From: an uncultured Clostridia bacterium
GTDB taxonomy: Bacteria; Bacillota; Clostridia; UBA1381
Direction of reading: 5' to 3'
NCBI GenBank assembly: GCA_934476075.1
Contig: CAKSNH010000001.1
Location: forward strand, 1 to 64,000
Length of the DNA: 64,000 nucleotides
The notes under the pieces are model-generated. The model was given only the letters and a program-made list of their open reading frames with translations, made no database searches and had not been told where the DNA came from. The translations under genes and the position numbers were made by a program. Shown here piece after piece: positions 45,404-53,606 of the stretch. The stretch's first letter is position 1; each line of letters opens with the position of its first letter.

Positions 45404-46243
45404 ATGGACAGTATCTTCGGAATTGTACCGGATAACAGATTTCCCTATGATGATATTATCGGAGGTGATAATATCGAAAATATAGGTTTTATAGGTGCAG
45501 GAAAATGCGGTATGAGCCTTGGTCACTATTTCAGGAGCAAAGGCATGAACATAGTCGGGTTTTCGTCAAGGCACAAGACAAATATTGATTTTTTGGACTA
45601 TAATGATTTAATTAATAAAAGTGATATAATATTTGTTACTGTTACCGACACCGCAATCAGCGAGGTGTGGAACGGATTACAGAAATATGATTTACACAAT
45701 AAAATAATATGTCATTGTAGCGGTTCTCTGTCATCGGATATTTTTGTCGGAGCAGATAAAGATATGGTATGCTCTGTTCATCCTATGCTTGCGTTTAACA
45801 GCAAGCACACATCAGAAGAAAATATATCAAACGCATATTTCACATTAGAGGGCGGAAAGACTGCGGTTGATAGACTTTCTCGGATTTTATCGAAATGTTC
45901 AAACAAATTCAGAATTATAAAAAAGGAAAATAAGGTATTATATCATGCGGCGGCTTGCTTTGCATCGAATTTTGTTGTGGCGGTATGCAAAAAAGCCGAA
46001 GAATTGTTGTCAGAATGTGGCTTTGACCGCCAATCGGCACATGACGCATTGACACCGCTTATGAGCGGAAACATGGAAAATATAATAAATGCCGGTACTC
46101 GTCAGGCTATAACAGGCCCGGCAATCCGTGGTGATATGATAACAATACAAAAACATTTGGATAAACTTGATGATGAAACAAAAGATATATACAAAGGTCT
46201 TACAAACATTATTTTGGATATGAAATCGGAGGAGCATATATGA
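45404..46243 (+). CDS. panG: DUF2520 Rossmann-fold oxidoreductase, probable PanG-type ketopantoate reductase
   Basis: NAD(P)-dependent enzyme of up to 279 aa. The Rossmann glycine loop is IGFIGAGKCGMSLGHYF, followed by SDIIFVTVTDTAISEVW and the DUF2520 C-terminal helical domain (VLYHAAACFASNFVVAVCKK, ALTPLMSGNMENI, AITGPAIRGD). It overlaps panB by four bases, and panE, needed for ketopantoate reduction, is otherwise missing from the cluster. An alternative ketopantoate reductase (PanG) is known from Francisella and Clostridioides; I believe it belongs to this family. The start is doubtful. ATG 45404 has no ribosome-binding site and gives a 23-residue extension before the fold. GGAGG at 45461-45465 points to a non-standard ATC codon at 45473. 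The gene symbol is a proposal. Confidence 0.72.
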   Translation: MDSIFGIVPDNRFPYDDIIGGDNIENIGFIGAGKCGMSLGHYFRSKGMNIVGFSSRHKTNIDFLDYNDLINKSDIIFVTVTDTAISEVWNGLQKYDLHNKIICHCSGSLSSDIFVGADKDMVCSVHPMLAFNSKHTSEENISNAYFTLEGGKTAVDRLSRILSKCSNKFRIIKKENKVLYHAAACFASNFVVAVCKKAEELLSECGFDRQSAHDALTPLMSGNMENIINAGTRQAITGPAIRGDMITIQKHLDKLDDETKDIYKGLTNIILDMKSEEHI

Positions 46244-47076
46244 AATTTACGACAAATTCTTTTAAAGCGGCAAAAGCGAAAAACGAAAAAATTACAATGC
46301 TGACCGCCTATGACTACACCACCGCAAAGCTTGAAGACGAGAGCGGTATCGACGCAATTTTGGTCGGCGATTCGTTGGGTATGGTAGTACTTGGCTACCC
46401 GAATACACTGGCAGTAACCGTTGAAGATATGATACATCACGGCTCGGCAGTACGCAGAGGTGCACAAAATACATTCGTTGTTGTTGATATGCCGTTTATG
46501 TCATACCAAACATCTGTGTATGACGCAGTGAAAAATGCCGGCAGAATTATGAAAGAAACCGGTGCGGACGCAATCAAGCTTGAAGGCGGAGTTAATTTTA
46601 AAGAACATATAAAAGCGATTGTCAATGCGTCTATTCCCGTTATGGGTCATATCGGCATGACACCGCAGTCGGTAAACAGTTTCGGCGGTTTTAAAGTACA
46701 GGGTAAATCTTTGGCTGATGCAAAACAAATTATCGAGGACGCAAAGGCTCTTGAAGAAGCCGGTGCATTTGCGGTTACGTTGGAATGTGTGCCATGGAAA
46801 CTGGCTGAATATATAACTAATACTATCTCTATTCCTACAATAGGTATAGGAGCGGGTGCGGGCTGTGACGGACAAGTGCTTGTTTATCAGGATATGCTTG
46901 GTATGTATCCCGATTTTACGCCTAAATTCGCCAAATCATACGGTAATATGGGCGAAACAATGAAAAACGGATTTAAAAAATATATTGAAGAAGTAAAAAA
47001 CAGTGTATTCCCGTCAGCGGAACATACATTTAAAATAGCTGATGAAATAATAAATCAAATTAAGGAGAATAACTAA
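46240..47076 (+). CDS. panB: 3-methyl-2-oxobutanoate hydroxymethyltransferase, PanB
   Basis: First committed step of pantothenate synthesis: adds a hydroxymethyl group from 5,10-methylene-tetrahydrofolate to 2-oxoisovalerate. The 278 aa are normal. Motifs: LTAYDYTTAKL, VGDSLGMVVLGY (metal and substrate), GHIGMTPQSVNSFGGFKVQG and IGIGAGAGCDGQVLVYQD. GGAGG (46228-46232) precedes ATG 46240, and the overlap ATGA with the reductase gene implies coupling. Confidence 0.97.
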   Translation: MKFTTNSFKAAKAKNEKITMLTAYDYTTAKLEDESGIDAILVGDSLGMVVLGYPNTLAVTVEDMIHHGSAVRRGAQNTFVVVDMPFMSYQTSVYDAVKNAGRIMKETGADAIKLEGGVNFKEHIKAIVNASIPVMGHIGMTPQSVNSFGGFKVQGKSLADAKQIIEDAKALEEAGAFAVTLECVPWKLAEYITNTISIPTIGIGAGAGCDGQVLVYQDMLGMYPDFTPKFAKSYGNMGETMKNGFKKYIEEVKNSVFPSAEHTFKIADEIINQIKENN

Positions 47077-47077
47077 A

Positions 47078-47917
47078 ATGAAAGTTGTAAAGACAATAGA
47101 TGAAGTAAGAAGTGCAGTTAAGGCATGGAAAAAAGAAGGCTTGACAGTGGGTCTTGTGCCTACAATGGGATTTTTGCATGAGGGACATAAAAGTCTTATA
47201 GAACGTGCGGTTAAGGAAAATGACAGGGTAGTGGTGAGTGATTTTGTAAATCCTACACAATTCGGTCCGAACGAAGATTTTGAAAGCTATCCCCGTGATA
47301 TTAATGCTGACGCTGCTTTGTGCGAAAGTGCCGGTGCAAGTCTTATATTTAATCCTGAGCCAAGCGAAATGTATCAGGACGCACTTACATTTATTGATAT
47401 GAACAAGATTACAAAGGTTTTGTGCGGCAAGACACGTCCTATACATTTTTCGGGAGTATGTACCGTTGTTGGTAAATTATTTAATATTGTTGCACCCGAC
47501 AGAGCATATTTCGGTCAAAAGGACGCACAGCAATTATGCGTAATTAAGAAAATGGTTAAAGACCTTAATTTTGATATTGAAATTGTTGGCTGTCCTATCA
47601 TAAGAGAAAATGACGGATTGGCTAAATCATCAAGAAACACATATTTAAACGCTGACGAAAGAAAAGCGGCACTATGCTTGTCACGTTCGCTTGAAATCGG
47701 TAAAAAGATGATTGCCGACGGTGAAACAGATGTTGCGGCAATTATAAACGCAATAAAGGCTGAAATAGAAAAAGAACCGCTTGCAAAAATCGATTATGTT
47801 GAAATGGTTGATTTTAATAATTTGGAAAACATCGAAAAAGTGCAAAGACCGCTTTTATGTGCAATGGCTGTTTATATAGGCAAAACAAGACTTATAGATA
47901 ATTTCATTATGGAATAA
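47078..47917 (+). CDS. panC: Pantothenate synthetase, PanC
   Basis: Joins pantoate and beta-alanine with ATP, via pantoyl-adenylate. The 279 aa show the HIGH-like motif PTMGFLHEGHKSLI, VNPTQFGPNEDFESYPRD, YFGQKDAQQL and the KMSKS-like GLAKSSRN. AAGGAG (47061-47066) lies 11 bases ahead of ATG 47078, and the panB stop is immediately upstream. Confidence 0.97.
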   Translation: MKVVKTIDEVRSAVKAWKKEGLTVGLVPTMGFLHEGHKSLIERAVKENDRVVVSDFVNPTQFGPNEDFESYPRDINADAALCESAGASLIFNPEPSEMYQDALTFIDMNKITKVLCGKTRPIHFSGVCTVVGKLFNIVAPDRAYFGQKDAQQLCVIKKMVKDLNFDIEIVGCPIIRENDGLAKSSRNTYLNADERKAALCLSRSLEIGKKMIADGETDVAAIINAIKAEIEKEPLAKIDYVEMVDFNNLENIEKVQRPLLCAMAVYIGKTRLIDNFIME

Positions 47918-47944
47918 TCGGTTTGTGATATGGAGGAATAAATA

Positions 47945-48337
47945 ATGGAAATTACAATGTTAAAGGGTAAAATTCATCGTGCAACCGTAACACAGGCTGA
48001 GCTTGACTATGTGGGAAGTATTACAGTTGATACCGCTCTTTTAAAAGCGGCAGGAATATTGGAATATGAAAAAGTGCAGATAGTCGACGTAAACAACGGC
48101 GAGCGTTTTGAAACATATACCATCGCCGGCGAGGAAGGTTCGGGAGTTATCTGCCTTAACGGAGCGGCGGCAAGATGCGTGCAGAAAGGCGACAAGGTAA
48201 TTATCATGTCATACTGCGAATTGACTCCCGACGAGGCAAAAACTCACAAGCCGAGTGTAGTCTTTGTTGATGACAATAACAAGGTTGTACGCAAAGCAAA
48301 TTATGAAAAGCATGGTTTGCTGAAAGAACAGGAATGA
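47945..48337 (+). CDS. panD: Aspartate 1-decarboxylase proenzyme, PanD
   Basis: Makes beta-alanine for PanC. It is synthesised as a 130-aa proenzyme that cleaves itself between Gly24 and Ser25 (DYVGSITVD) to create the pyruvoyl cofactor. Having the site at exactly residues 24-25 supports ATG 47945, which GGAGG (47933-47937) precedes. IHRATVTQAEL at the start and GAAARCVQKGDKVIIMSY later are typical. Last gene of the pantothenate operon. Confidence 0.97.
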   Translation: MEITMLKGKIHRATVTQAELDYVGSITVDTALLKAAGILEYEKVQIVDVNNGERFETYTIAGEEGSGVICLNGAAARCVQKGDKVIIMSYCELTPDEAKTHKPSVVFVDDNNKVVRKANYEKHGLLKEQE

Positions 48338-48363
48338 TTTATTTAAAAAATTTATAAAATCCC

Positions 48364-48392
48364 TTGACAAAATATCATTCAAGTGATAGTAT
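48364..48392 (+). promoter_or_regulatory. Promoter of the thrS T-box transcript
   Basis: Perfect TTGACA (48364-48369), 17 bases, TAGTAT (48387-48392). Confidence 0.6.
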
Positions 48393-48399
48393 TATTTAT

Positions 48400-48670
48400 A
48401 CAAATATAAAAGCTATGATAAAGACAGTAGCATTACGGTAGTTTGCAAGAGAGAGAATGTCATGGGCTGTAAGCATTCTTCAAATGAGTAATGTGAATAC
48501 CACTTTGGAGCTGTTGCGTTGAAATGTAAAAAAGTAAGCGTAACCGTCAGCCTTGCGTAAAAAGGTAAATTGAGCGATGGTGCTTGTCATCATAATTAGG
48601 GTGGAACCGTGTAGATTATTGCACCCCTAAGAGAACAGAAAACATCTGTATCTTTTAGGGGTGTTTTTTG
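48400..48670 (+). promoter_or_regulatory. T-box riboswitch controlling thrS
   Basis: The leader has the invariant T-box core AGGGTGGAACCGTG (48598-48611) and ends in an intrinsic terminator: an ACCCCTAAG arm from 48622 pairs with 48651-48663, followed by TTTTTT. Uncharged tRNA binding to the specifier loop and T-box favours the antiterminator. The specifier is probably the Thr codon ACC in GAATACCACTTTGG, matching the downstream threonyl-tRNA synthetase. Exact stem boundaries were not folded. Confidence 0.92.
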
Positions 48671-48710
48671 TTGCTTAAAAACTATATTTTTTATTAAGGA
48701 GATTATCAAA

Positions 48711-50462
48711 ATGGAAGAAATGAATGAATTACAAACACTAAGACATTCTGCATCACACGTATTGGCACAAGCAGTAAAGAGATTATTCCCTAATACCAAA
48801 TTGGCAATAGGTCCTGCAATCGATACCGGTTTTTATTATGATTTCGACAGCGAGCACACTTTCACAGCTGAGGATTTGGAAAAGTTAGAGGCTGAAATGA
48901 AGAAAATCGCCAAAGAAAACTTAAAAATAGAAAGATTTGAATTGCCGAGAGATGAGGCATTAAAGCTAATGGCTGACGAGCCGTACAAAGTGGAGCTTAT
49001 CAATGATTTGCCGGAGGACGCTACAATCTCATTCTACAAGCAAGGTGATTTTACAGACCTTTGTGCAGGTCCTCATGTAGGATATACAAGCAAGGTAAAA
49101 GCATTTAAGCTATTGAGTGCGACAGGTGCTTATTGGAGAGGCAACGAAAAGAATAAGATGTTGCAGCGTATCTACGGTACTGCGTTTAAGACAAAAGACG
49201 AACTTAACGCTCATTTGGAACAGCTTGAAGAAGCTAAAAAACGTGACCACAATAAGCTGGGACGTGAACTTGAATTGTTTACAACCTCCGATTTAATCGG
49301 TCAGGGTTTGCCTATTATGCTGCCAAAGGGTGCAAGAGTTATTCAACTATTGCAGAGATTTGTTGAAGATGAAGAACAAAAACGTGGCTGGCAATTAACC
49401 AAAACTCCGCTTATGGCAAAGAGCGACCTATACAAACTATCGGGTCACTGGGACCATTACAAAGAAGGTATGTTCGTATTGGGTGATGAAGAAAAGGATA
49501 AAGAAGTATTTGCACTTCGTCCTATGACTTGTCCGTTCCAATACCAAGCATTCCTAAACCGTGGACGTTCATACAGAGATTTGCCTATGCGTCTTAACGA
49601 AACATCTACATTGTTCCGTAACGAGGCGTCGGGTGAAATGCACGGACTTATTCGTGTACGTCAGTTCACTATTTCGGAAGGCCATCTAATGTGTACACCT
49701 GAACAATTAGAGGGTGAATTCAAGGGCTGTCTTGAACTTGCAATCTATATGCTGAAAACATTGGGACTATATGAAGATGTATCATATCGTTTCTCACAAT
49801 GGGACCCTAATGACAGAGAAAAATATATCGGAACACCTGAACAGTGGGACGAGGCACAAGGTATGATGGAAAAAATCCTTAATCACCTTGAAATACCTTA
49901 TAAAATCGGTATCGGCGAGGCTGCATTCTACGGTCCTAAGCTTGACATTCAAATTAAGAATGTTCACGGTAAGGAAGATACGCTTATCACAATCCAAATC
50001 GACCAAATGCTTGCTGAAAAATTCGGTATGGAATATGTTGATAAAGACGGTACAAAGAAAAATCCGTATATTATCCACAGAACATCAATCGGCTGTTATG
50101 AAAGAACATTGGCGTTGCTTATCGAAAAATATGCAGGTGCATTCCCGACATGGCTTGCTCCTGTTCAGATTAAGCTGCTTCCTATTGCGGACAGACATCT
50201 TGACTATGTATATGAAGTTAAGAAAAAACTTGCCGACAATGGTATCATAAGAGTAGAAGTTGACGACCGTTCGGAAAAAATCGGTTATAAAATCCGTGAG
50301 GCTCAGCTTGAAAAAGTACCTTATATGCTTGTTATCGGCGATAAGGATATTGAAAACAATGCTGTATCTGTTCGTTCACGCAAGGAAGGCGACCAAGGCA
50401 GTATGTCACTTGACGATTTCATCAAAGCCATTACAGAAGAAATCAACGAAAAGAGAAGATAA
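48711..50462 (+). CDS. thrS: Threonyl-tRNA synthetase lacking the TGS domain
   Basis: Class II synthetase of 583 aa; most bacterial ThrRS are about 640. The protein begins at the editing (N2) domain: RHSASHVLAQAVKRLFP with its His pair, and DLCAGPHV with the editing Cys. The usual N-terminal TGS domain of about 60 residues is absent. The catalytic domain is complete: motif 2 region LFRNEASGEMHGLIRVRQF, the zinc ligand Cys in RPMTCPFQY, and HRTSIGCYERTLALLIE (motif 3). The anticodon-binding domain follows (RHLDYVYEVKKKL). AAGGAG (48694-48699) precedes ATG 48711. It is regulated by the T-box leader. Confidence 0.95.
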   Translation: MEEMNELQTLRHSASHVLAQAVKRLFPNTKLAIGPAIDTGFYYDFDSEHTFTAEDLEKLEAEMKKIAKENLKIERFELPRDEALKLMADEPYKVELINDLPEDATISFYKQGDFTDLCAGPHVGYTSKVKAFKLLSATGAYWRGNEKNKMLQRIYGTAFKTKDELNAHLEQLEEAKKRDHNKLGRELELFTTSDLIGQGLPIMLPKGARVIQLLQRFVEDEEQKRGWQLTKTPLMAKSDLYKLSGHWDHYKEGMFVLGDEEKDKEVFALRPMTCPFQYQAFLNRGRSYRDLPMRLNETSTLFRNEASGEMHGLIRVRQFTISEGHLMCTPEQLEGEFKGCLELAIYMLKTLGLYEDVSYRFSQWDPNDREKYIGTPEQWDEAQGMMEKILNHLEIPYKIGIGEAAFYGPKLDIQIKNVHGKEDTLITIQIDQMLAEKFGMEYVDKDGTKKNPYIIHRTSIGCYERTLALLIEKYAGAFPTWLAPVQIKLLPIADRHLDYVYEVKKKLADNGIIRVEVDDRSEKIGYKIREAQLEKVPYMLVIGDKDIENNAVSVRSRKEGDQGSMSLDDFIKAITEEINEKRR

Positions 50463-50470
50463 TATATTCA

Positions 50471-50506
50471 TTAAAGGCGTTTTGCTTGCGTGCATAACGC
50501 CTTTAA
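50471..50506 (+). terminator. Hairpin after thrS
   Basis: TTAAAGGCGTT (50471-50481) pairs perfectly with AACGCCTTTAA (50496-50506). There is no long T-run. Confidence 0.55.
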
Positions 50507-50534
50507 AACTCATTAACACATATTAAAAAGTTCT

Positions 50535-50562
50535 ACATATAATAGTTTTATACAGATACTAT
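50535..50562 (+). promoter_or_regulatory. Candidate SigE-type promoter of yunB
   Basis: ACATATA (50535-50541) and GATACTAT (50555-50562) resemble the Bacillus SigE -35 and -10 elements, with a spacer of 13, one base short of usual. yunB is SigE-controlled in Bacillus, which is the main reason to consider it. Confidence 0.33.
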
Positions 50563-50577
50563 ATGGGAGGACTTTTT

Positions 50578-51270
50578 ATGCGACTGGGTATGCACCGCAG
50601 CAGAATACATATATTTCCCCGAAAACGATGCAAGGGAACTGTTATTTTACTGCTTATTTTAGTTTGTCTTGTTTTTACATATATAAGCTGTGTTTTTTTG
50701 TTTCGTGTACAGCCTGTATTTTTAATAAGAGCATCGTCATATGCACATAATATTGCCGAGGAGGCTATAAACGAATCGATAGCACAGGTATTTGATGATG
50801 AATTTGTATCATACGGCGACTTGATGGACATAAAATATGACGATAACGGAAATGCTGTATCGATAGCCGCAAATGTGTCAAAAATTAATAATTTGAAATC
50901 GAAAATTGCAAGTGCGATACAAAATAATGTATCAAAAAATGATTACGGTGAGATTGCTATTCCCTTGGGCAGCGTACTGGAAAACGATATTTTTCAAGGG
51001 CTTGGACCTAATATATCGGTAAGCGTTGCACCGTTTGGAATAACTAAGGTTGATTTTGACGATGAGTTTGTGGCGGCGGGCATAAATCAGGTACGGCATA
51101 AAATTTATCTTAATGCGGAGGTTACGGTATCGCTTATATCGTCCACCATGGAAAAAACAGAAACGGTTGACAGCCGAATTTTAATTGCCGAAACGGTCAT
51201 TGTCGGAAATATACCGAATTATTATTCCGATTCCGCACCGATTGCCGCAATAACTAATCAGGAACAATAA
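50578..51270 (+). CDS. yunB: Sporulation protein YunB
   Basis: Membrane-anchored protein of 230 aa needed for normal spore formation in Bacillus, expressed in the mother cell. A basic N-terminus (RIHIFPRKRCKG) leads into one membrane helix (TVILLLILVCLVFTYISCVF). The outer domain carries family features: ASSYAHNIAEEAINESI, IKYDDNGNAVSIAANVSKIN, IPLGSVLENDIFQGLGPNIS and GINQVRHKIYLNAEV. GGGAGG (50565-50570) selects ATG 50578. It supports the view that the organism forms endospores. The molecular role is not known. Confidence 0.88.
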   Translation: MRLGMHRSRIHIFPRKRCKGTVILLLILVCLVFTYISCVFLFRVQPVFLIRASSYAHNIAEEAINESIAQVFDDEFVSYGDLMDIKYDDNGNAVSIAANVSKINNLKSKIASAIQNNVSKNDYGEIAIPLGSVLENDIFQGLGPNISVSVAPFGITKVDFDDEFVAAGINQVRHKIYLNAEVTVSLISSTMEKTETVDSRILIAETVIVGNIPNYYSDSAPIAAITNQEQ

Positions 51271-51304
51271 ACAAGGGTATACTACATCTGAAAGGAATGA
51301 TAAA

Positions 51305-53293
51305 ATGGCAAATCCCAAAGAACGAATTGATGAATTAACAGAAACGCTTAACTACCACAACCATAAATATTATGTTGAGGACAATCCTGAAATTTCAGAC
51401 TTTGAGTATGATAAAATGCTTCGTGAACTGGAAGATTTAGAAAAAGAATATCCCGACTTAAAACAGCCTAATTCACCTACCGAGCGTGTGGGCGGTGTAC
51501 CTCTCGACAAATTTGTTACGGTAGAACATCAAGTGCCTATGCAGAGTTTACAGGATACATTTAATCAAGGCGAAGTATACGATTTTGACAGACGTGTTAA
51601 AACTGCGGTAAATACACAGGCGGAATATGTTGTCGAGCATAAAATAGACGGTTTGTCGGTGTCATTGGAATATGAAAACGGATTGTTTGTGCGTGGTTCT
51701 ACACGAGGTGACGGATTGGTGGGTGAGGACGTCACACAAAATTTAAAGACCGTGCGTTCTATACCGTTAAAATTGAAAGAACCTATACCTTTTCTTGAAG
51801 TGCGTGGTGAAGTATTTATTTCAAAAGCGAATTTCCAAAAAATTAACGATAAACGTGAGGCTATGGAAGAACCTGTTTTCGCCAATCCACGAAATGCCGC
51901 AGCCGGCTCGCTCCGTCAGTTAGACCCGAAAGTGGCACAGGAACGCAAACTCGATATTTTTATTTTTAATATTCAGCAGATTAAAGGAAAAGAAATTCAT
52001 TCGCATATAGAAGGACTCAGATATTTGAGGAAACAAGGGTTTAAGGTTATTCTTAACGATACGGTTTTCCCCGATATTGAAAGTGCGTATAAACGTGTGT
52101 TGGAAATAGGCGAGGAACGGGGCGGATTGGAATTTGATATTGACGGAGCGGTTATAAAAGTAAACGATTTTGCACTTCGTGAACAGCTCGGCACTACAAG
52201 CAAATTCCCGAAATGGGCGGTTGCATATAAATTTCCGGCAGAACGTCAGGAAACAAAAGTACTGGATATTTTAATTCAAGTCGGCAGAACCGGTGCATTA
52301 ACTCCGCTTGCTGTGCTTGAACCTGTCCGCATAGCCGGAAGTACGGTGTCAAGAGCCACACTGCACAATTCGGACTATATTGCACAAAAGGACGTGCGTG
52401 TGGGCGATATGGTTGTAATTCAAAAAGCCGGTGATATTATTCCCGAAATTGTAGAAGTGGTAAAGGACAAAAGGACGGGAGCGGAACAGCCTTTTGAAAT
52501 GCCGACACATTGTCCCGAATGTGGTGCATTGGCAGTGCGTGAGGAGGGCGAGGCGGTATATCGCTGTACCGGTATGAATTGTCCTGCTCAAAGACTTCGC
52601 CATATTATACATTTTGTGTCTAAACCCGCCATGGATATTGACGGGCTTGGCGAGGCAATTATTGAACAGCTGCTGGACAACAAATTGATTGAAACTGCCG
52701 CTGATTTGTATTATATGAATGCCGAAGATATAGAAAAATTGGACAAGATGGGGAAGAAGTCAGCTGAAAATCTGATGAACTCCATTGAAAATTCAAAGAA
52801 AAATCCGCTATACAGAATAATTTGCGGTTTGGGAATATCGCATATCGGAGAAAAAGCGTCAAAAGTATTGGCGAATAAGTTTTTGTCGCTTGACAATTTA
52901 ATGAACGCCGATATTGAACAGCTTACTGCAATCAATGAAATCGGAAATATTATGGCGGAAAGCATTACAGAATTTTTTGTCGAACCGCAGAATAAAGAAT
53001 TTGTCGAAAAATTACGCAGTGCCGGTGTAAATTTTGAAGATGAACCGCAAGCGGAACTTCAAGATAATCGTTTTGAGGGAATTACATTTGTATTGACCGG
53101 CACACTAAGTAAATATACTCGTGCACAAGCGTCGGAAATTATAGAATCATTCGGCGGCAAAACATCATCGAGTGTGTCAAAGAAAACAGGATACGTTTTG
53201 GCAGGCGAGGAAGCCGGCAGTAAATTGGAAAAAGCGAATAAATTGGGTGTAACTGTAATCAGTGAGGACGAATTTGCAGAAATGATAAAATAG
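51305..53293 (+). CDS. ligA: NAD-dependent DNA ligase, LigA
   Basis: Seals nicks in replication and repair; 662 aa. Domain order: Ia domain with LNYHNHKYYVEDNPEISDFE, adenylation domain with the nucleotide-accepting Lys in VEHKIDGLSVSLEYENG, OB fold (VGRTGALTPLAVLEPV), a four-cysteine zinc finger (HCPECGALAV, RCTGMNCPAQR), helix-hairpin-helix repeats (GLGISHIGEKASKVLAN) and a C-terminal BRCT domain (FVLTGTLSKYTRAQASEIIE). AAAGGA (51291-51296) precedes ATG 51305. Its TAG stop coincides with the start of a second-family repeat. Confidence 0.97.
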   Translation: MANPKERIDELTETLNYHNHKYYVEDNPEISDFEYDKMLRELEDLEKEYPDLKQPNSPTERVGGVPLDKFVTVEHQVPMQSLQDTFNQGEVYDFDRRVKTAVNTQAEYVVEHKIDGLSVSLEYENGLFVRGSTRGDGLVGEDVTQNLKTVRSIPLKLKEPIPFLEVRGEVFISKANFQKINDKREAMEEPVFANPRNAAAGSLRQLDPKVAQERKLDIFIFNIQQIKGKEIHSHIEGLRYLRKQGFKVILNDTVFPDIESAYKRVLEIGEERGGLEFDIDGAVIKVNDFALREQLGTTSKFPKWAVAYKFPAERQETKVLDILIQVGRTGALTPLAVLEPVRIAGSTVSRATLHNSDYIAQKDVRVGDMVVIQKAGDIIPEIVEVVKDKRTGAEQPFEMPTHCPECGALAVREEGEAVYRCTGMNCPAQRLRHIIHFVSKPAMDIDGLGEAIIEQLLDNKLIETAADLYYMNAEDIEKLDKMGKKSAENLMNSIENSKKNPLYRIICGLGISHIGEKASKVLANKFLSLDNLMNADIEQLTAINEIGNIMAESITEFFVEPQNKEFVEKLRSAGVNFEDEPQAELQDNRFEGITFVLTGTLSKYTRAQASEIIESFGGKTSSSVSKKTGYVLAGEEAGSKLEKANKLGVTVISEDEFAEMIK

Positions 53294-53331
53294 TTTACCA
53301 TAAATATATTATGTAAAGTCAGAGGGGTATA
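53291..53331 (+). repeat. Repeat family 2, half copy after ligA
   Basis: TAGTTTACCATAAATATA and the following ATTATGTAAA match the left half of the palindromic element at 54774. It starts on the ligA TAG stop and ends at the DUF3795 ribosome-binding site (AGAGGGG, 53321-53327), which lies within it. Confidence 0.6.
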
Positions 53332-53332
53332 T

Positions 53333-53602
53333 ATGTTTGAATCACGCTGCGGAGTACGCTGCAATAGTTGCGAGCGGAAAGAACAAGTAAATTGTACAGG
53401 GTGTATTAATATGAATATGCCTTTTTGGGGCGGAGAGTGCAAGGTAAAAACCTGCTGTGAAAATAAGAAAATTAATCATTGCGGTGAATGCGGTGTTTTC
53501 CCATGCGATATGCTAAGCAATATGGGCAAAGACCAAGGGTTTGACCCACTGCCCAAAATTGAACGCTGCCGAAAATGGGCAGAAGAAATACGAAAGGACT
53601 GA
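53333..53602 (+). CDS. DUF3795 cysteine-rich protein
   Basis: Small protein of 89 aa with eleven cysteines arranged as in DUF3795: CGVRCNSCERKEQVNCTGC, GGECKVKTCCENKKINHCGE and CGVFPCDML. The spacing suggests zinc or iron-sulphur binding; no function is established for the family. GAGGGG lies five bases before ATG 53333. It ends four bases before the M20 peptidase start, so the two are probably co-translated. Confidence 0.8.
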   Translation: MFESRCGVRCNSCERKEQVNCTGCINMNMPFWGGECKVKTCCENKKINHCGECGVFPCDMLSNMGKDQGFDPLPKIERCRKWAEEIRKD

Positions 53603-53606
53603 TACT

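Noticed and set aside
53541..53606. Longer N-terminus for the M20 peptidase, starting within the DUF3795 gene
   Set aside because: ATG 53607 has an AAAGGA site and matches the family start; the longer form would overlap DUF3795 by over 60 bases.
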